In this document: positions 6,744 to 7,786 of the stretch, piece by piece
How positions within the stretch are numbered: position 1 is the stretch's first letter
Layout: the number at the start of each line of letters is the position of its first letter
Source of the DNA: Gammaproteobacteria bacterium
GTDB lineage: Bacteria > Pseudomonadota > Gammaproteobacteria > Cardiobacteriales > Wohlfahrtiimonadaceae
Reading direction: 5' to 3'
NCBI GenBank assembly: GCA_003864535.1
Contig: BHEQ01000088.1
Coordinates: 1 to 7,786, forward strand
DNA: 7,786 nucleotides
Made by a program: the position numbers and the translations under genes
The notes under the pieces: generated by a model
The model's database searches: none
The model's input: only the letters and a program-made list of their open reading frames with translations
Told to the model about the DNA's origin: nothing

Positions 6744-6778
6744 GGATATGACGGATTATTATATCCATAGTCATATCC
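6744..6778 (-). promoter_or_regulatory. minC promoter -10 bracketed by a 9-bp dyad
   Basis: A perfect TATAAT lies on the minus strand at 6758-6763, placing a start site near 6751 and giving a leader of about 35 bases before minC. The -35 is poor (ATGCAA at 17-base spacing). Perfect 9-bp inverted arms, GGATATGAC and its complement, occupy 6744-6752 and 6770-6778, so one arm covers the predicted start site and the other lies in the -10/-35 spacer. Because one arm would not be transcribed, a DNA-level operator is more likely than an RNA hairpin. This is inference from placement only. Confidence 0.5.
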
Positions 6779-6814
6779 ATTTGCATAGTATCTGAATAGT
6801 ATTGGCATAGGCTA

Positions 6815-6834
6815 AAACTAATTGAGATTAGTTT
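6815..6834 (-). terminator. probable slyD terminator
   Basis: Five bases past the slyD TAG stop, 8-bp perfect arms (AAACTAAT/ATTAGTTT, 6815-6822 and 6827-6834) enclose a 4-base loop. Read on the minus strand, the 3' arm ends in a run of four T before AGCC. The stem is AT-rich and the T tract is short, so termination may be partial. Together with the promoter at 6758-6763 it suggests that slyD and minC are separate units. Confidence 0.5.
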
Positions 6835-6839
6835 AAATG

Positions 6840-7328
6840 CTAATCATGATGCTCATCATTCTCACCATGAACATGTCCATGAGAAATCTCTTCGGCACTC
6901 GCGGCGCGTATATCTAAAATCTCAACATCAAAGTGTAGATCTTGCCCAGCTAAAGGATGATTACCATCTAGAGTGTAGTCAGTATCTGTCATGGCAACGA
7001 CGGTAAACACTTGAACTTGCCCAGATTCTGCTTGACCATTTACTTTCATGCCAATCTCAACGCTCTCATTTTCAGGAAACTGATCTTTAGGCACATCAAA
7101 AATCGCATCTTCAGTTGGGAGACCATAGCCATCAACACAGGCAACCTCAAAGCTAACTTGCTCACCTTTGAGCTTACCTTCAAGACCTTTTTCAAAGCCT
7201 GGAATCATCATCTGATGACCGTGAAGATAATCTAAGGGCTCGTGGTCACGACTTGAATCTAATACATTGCCTTGAGTATCTTTTAAAGTGTAATGAACAG
7301 ATACAATATTATCTTTAGTTGCTTTCAT
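6840..7328 (-). CDS. slyD: FKBP-type peptidyl-prolyl isomerase SlyD
   Basis: SlyD is a cytoplasmic prolyl cis-trans isomerase, chaperone and nickel metallochaperone that in E. coli supports hydrogenase maturation. The 162-residue protein has the two-domain plan. An FKBP fold is formed by about 1-68 plus 129-141 (VSVHYTLKD, MIPGFEKGLEG at 41-51, GYGLP at 67-71). The chaperone insert-in-flap domain covers about 72-125. The hallmark DGNHPLAGQDLHFDVEILDI (121-140) is followed by ISHGHVHG, nearly as in E. coli. The His-rich tail HGHVHGENDEHHD is much shorter than in E. coli (196 residues) and lacks its cysteines, so metal capacity is probably lower. AAGGA sits about five bases before the ATG. It is not FkpB, which lacks this tail and insert signature. 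No nickel or hydrogenase gene is nearby. Confidence 0.96.
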   Translation of the reverse strand: MKATKDNIVSVHYTLKDTQGNVLDSSRDHEPLDYLHGHQMMIPGFEKGLEGKLKGEQVSFEVACVDGYGLPTEDAIFDVPKDQFPENESVEIGMKVNGQAESGQVQVFTVVAMTDTDYTLDGNHPLAGQDLHFDVEILDIRAASAEEISHGHVHGENDEHHD

Positions 7329-7374
7329 GAATTCCTTGTAGGTATTTGAATAATAAATTAGTTTAAAAATATTA

Positions 7375-7387
7375 GAACATTATGTTC
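7375..7387. promoter_or_regulatory. 13-bp dyad in the slyD upstream region
   Basis: GAACAT-T-ATGTTC is a perfect dyad 47 bases upstream of the slyD start in the divergent slyD/ORF gap. On the minus strand it overlaps TTGAAC, a possible -35 hexamer, but no convincing -10 follows at the right spacing. It could be an operator for slyD. The regulator is unknown. Confidence 0.3.
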
Positions 7388-7422
7388 AAATAAAGTGTTT
7401 TTTGTACGGAATCTAAGAAACA

Positions 7423-7458
7423 TATAATAAATACATACAACGTGTGCGATAATACACG
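7423..7458 (+). promoter_or_regulatory. candidate promoter(s) for the rightmost ORF
   Basis: A perfect TATAAT occurs at 7423-7428 with only a poor -35 (TTGTAC at 15 bases or TTTTGT at 17). A second candidate is the extended -10 TGCGATAAT at 7445-7453, which sits inside a dyad, CGTGT (7441-7445) and ACACG (7454-7458). Either would drive the ORF beginning at 7519. The overlap of dyad and -10 is suggestive of an operator but rests on only five-base arms. Confidence 0.3.
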
Positions 7459-7518
7459 AAATATCTTATTAGATAAATATAAACTAAGTCATAACTAGAC
7501 TTCAAAAGGATTAACAAC

Positions 7519-7776
7519 ATGTTACGCATTAAAGAGCTTAGAGTTCCATTATTGATAGATTATAATAATAAAAATAACCAAGAGATTAATCAGGCTATTA
7601 TTAATGATGATTATGATCATAAAGAGATAAAAGAAATACCAGAAAATAATTCATTAAAACAAGCTCTAAAAATACAATTACAAGAAGCTATTTTAAAGTA
7701 TTTAGATATTAATTTAGATGATTTAATTTCTTTTACAATTTTTAAACGCAGTTATGATGAACATATGTTACGATAA
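7519..7776 (+). CDS. short ORF resembling only the N-terminus of COG2509 FAD-dependent dehydrogenases; possibly broken
   Basis: The 85-residue product starts MLRIKELRVPLLIDY and ends NNSLKQALKIQLQEAILKYLDINLDDLISFTIFKRSYDE. Both parts resemble, from memory, the N-terminal region of the COG2509 family of uncharacterised FAD-dependent dehydrogenases (about 530-560 residues), where MLRITELKLPLDH leads to EAAIL, then a motif like FTVFKRSYDARKK. Two things are odd. A low-complexity, Asn/Asp/Glu/Lys-rich stretch (about 16-46) is inserted between the two conserved parts, and the frame stops right after KRSYDE with EHMLR, before the flavin-binding region. AAGGA at 7506-7510 supports the ATG, so it is probably translated. 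It may be a frameshifted pseudogene whose remainder lies beyond the right edge, or a small standalone protein. Only ten bases follow the stop, so this cannot be decided here. Confidence 0.55.
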   Translation: MLRIKELRVPLLIDYNNKNNQEINQAIINDDYDHKEIKEIPENNSLKQALKIQLQEAILKYLDINLDDLISFTIFKRSYDEHMLR

Positions 7777-7786
7777 ATATCTTTAA

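Noticed and set aside
6436..7235. Plus-strand open frames across minC (6436-6657) and slyD (7011-7235)
   Set aside because: They are shadows of clearly identified genes, without ribosome sites or family resemblance.
6840..7328. Assignment as FkpB rather than SlyD
   Set aside because: The DGNHPLAGQDLHFDVE segment, the insert-in-flap region and the HGHVHG tail are SlyD features; FkpB is shorter without the His tail.
1..7786. A multigene undescribed system such as defence, mobile element or biosynthetic cluster
   Set aside because: All well-supported genes are known housekeeping or pilus functions in ordinary orientation. There are no transposases, CRISPR repeats, tRNA genes or clusters of unknown genes.

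Overview
The window is an AT-rich chromosomal stretch from what looks like a gammaproteobacterium. The leucine dehydratase subunits, YfcA-type transporter, MinC, SlyD and PilT all read like gammaproteobacterial proteins. The organism is diderm, makes isoprenoids by the MEP pathway and has a type IV pilus retraction motor. I cannot assign a genus from the sequence alone.

Layout from left to right. Positions 1-2034 (minus strand) hold leuC followed by leuD, the two subunits of 3-isopropylmalate dehydratase. leuD runs off the left edge. A 100-base divergent region separates leuC from the plus-strand pair lspA-ispH (2135-3596), which are 13 bases apart and probably cotranscribed. ispH converges on a minus-strand YfcA-like TSUP permease gene (3638-4408), and a small imperfect 15-bp tandem repeat sits at the junction. 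A 377-base, very AT-rich non-coding stretch follows, ending in a 54-bp imperfect palindrome just upstream of pilT (4786-5823, plus). pilT converges on minC (6018-6716, minus), with a strong hairpin between them. slyD lies upstream of minC on the same strand (6840-7328, minus). A likely slyD terminator and a separate minC promoter fall between slyD and minC. A 190-base divergent region then leads to a short plus-strand ORF (7519-7776), which resembles only the extreme N-terminus of the COG2509 FAD-dependent dehydrogenase family.

The genes are mostly core housekeeping functions: leucine synthesis, lipoprotein signal-peptide removal, isoprenoid synthesis, septum placement, prolyl isomerase/metallochaperone activity and pilus retraction. 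I see no defence system, mobile element, CRISPR array, rRNA or tRNA, and no convincing undescribed multigene system. The items most worth a second look are regulatory or structural: the palindrome before pilT, a dyad bracketing the minC -10 element, minC standing without minD or minE, and the apparently truncated ORF at the right end.
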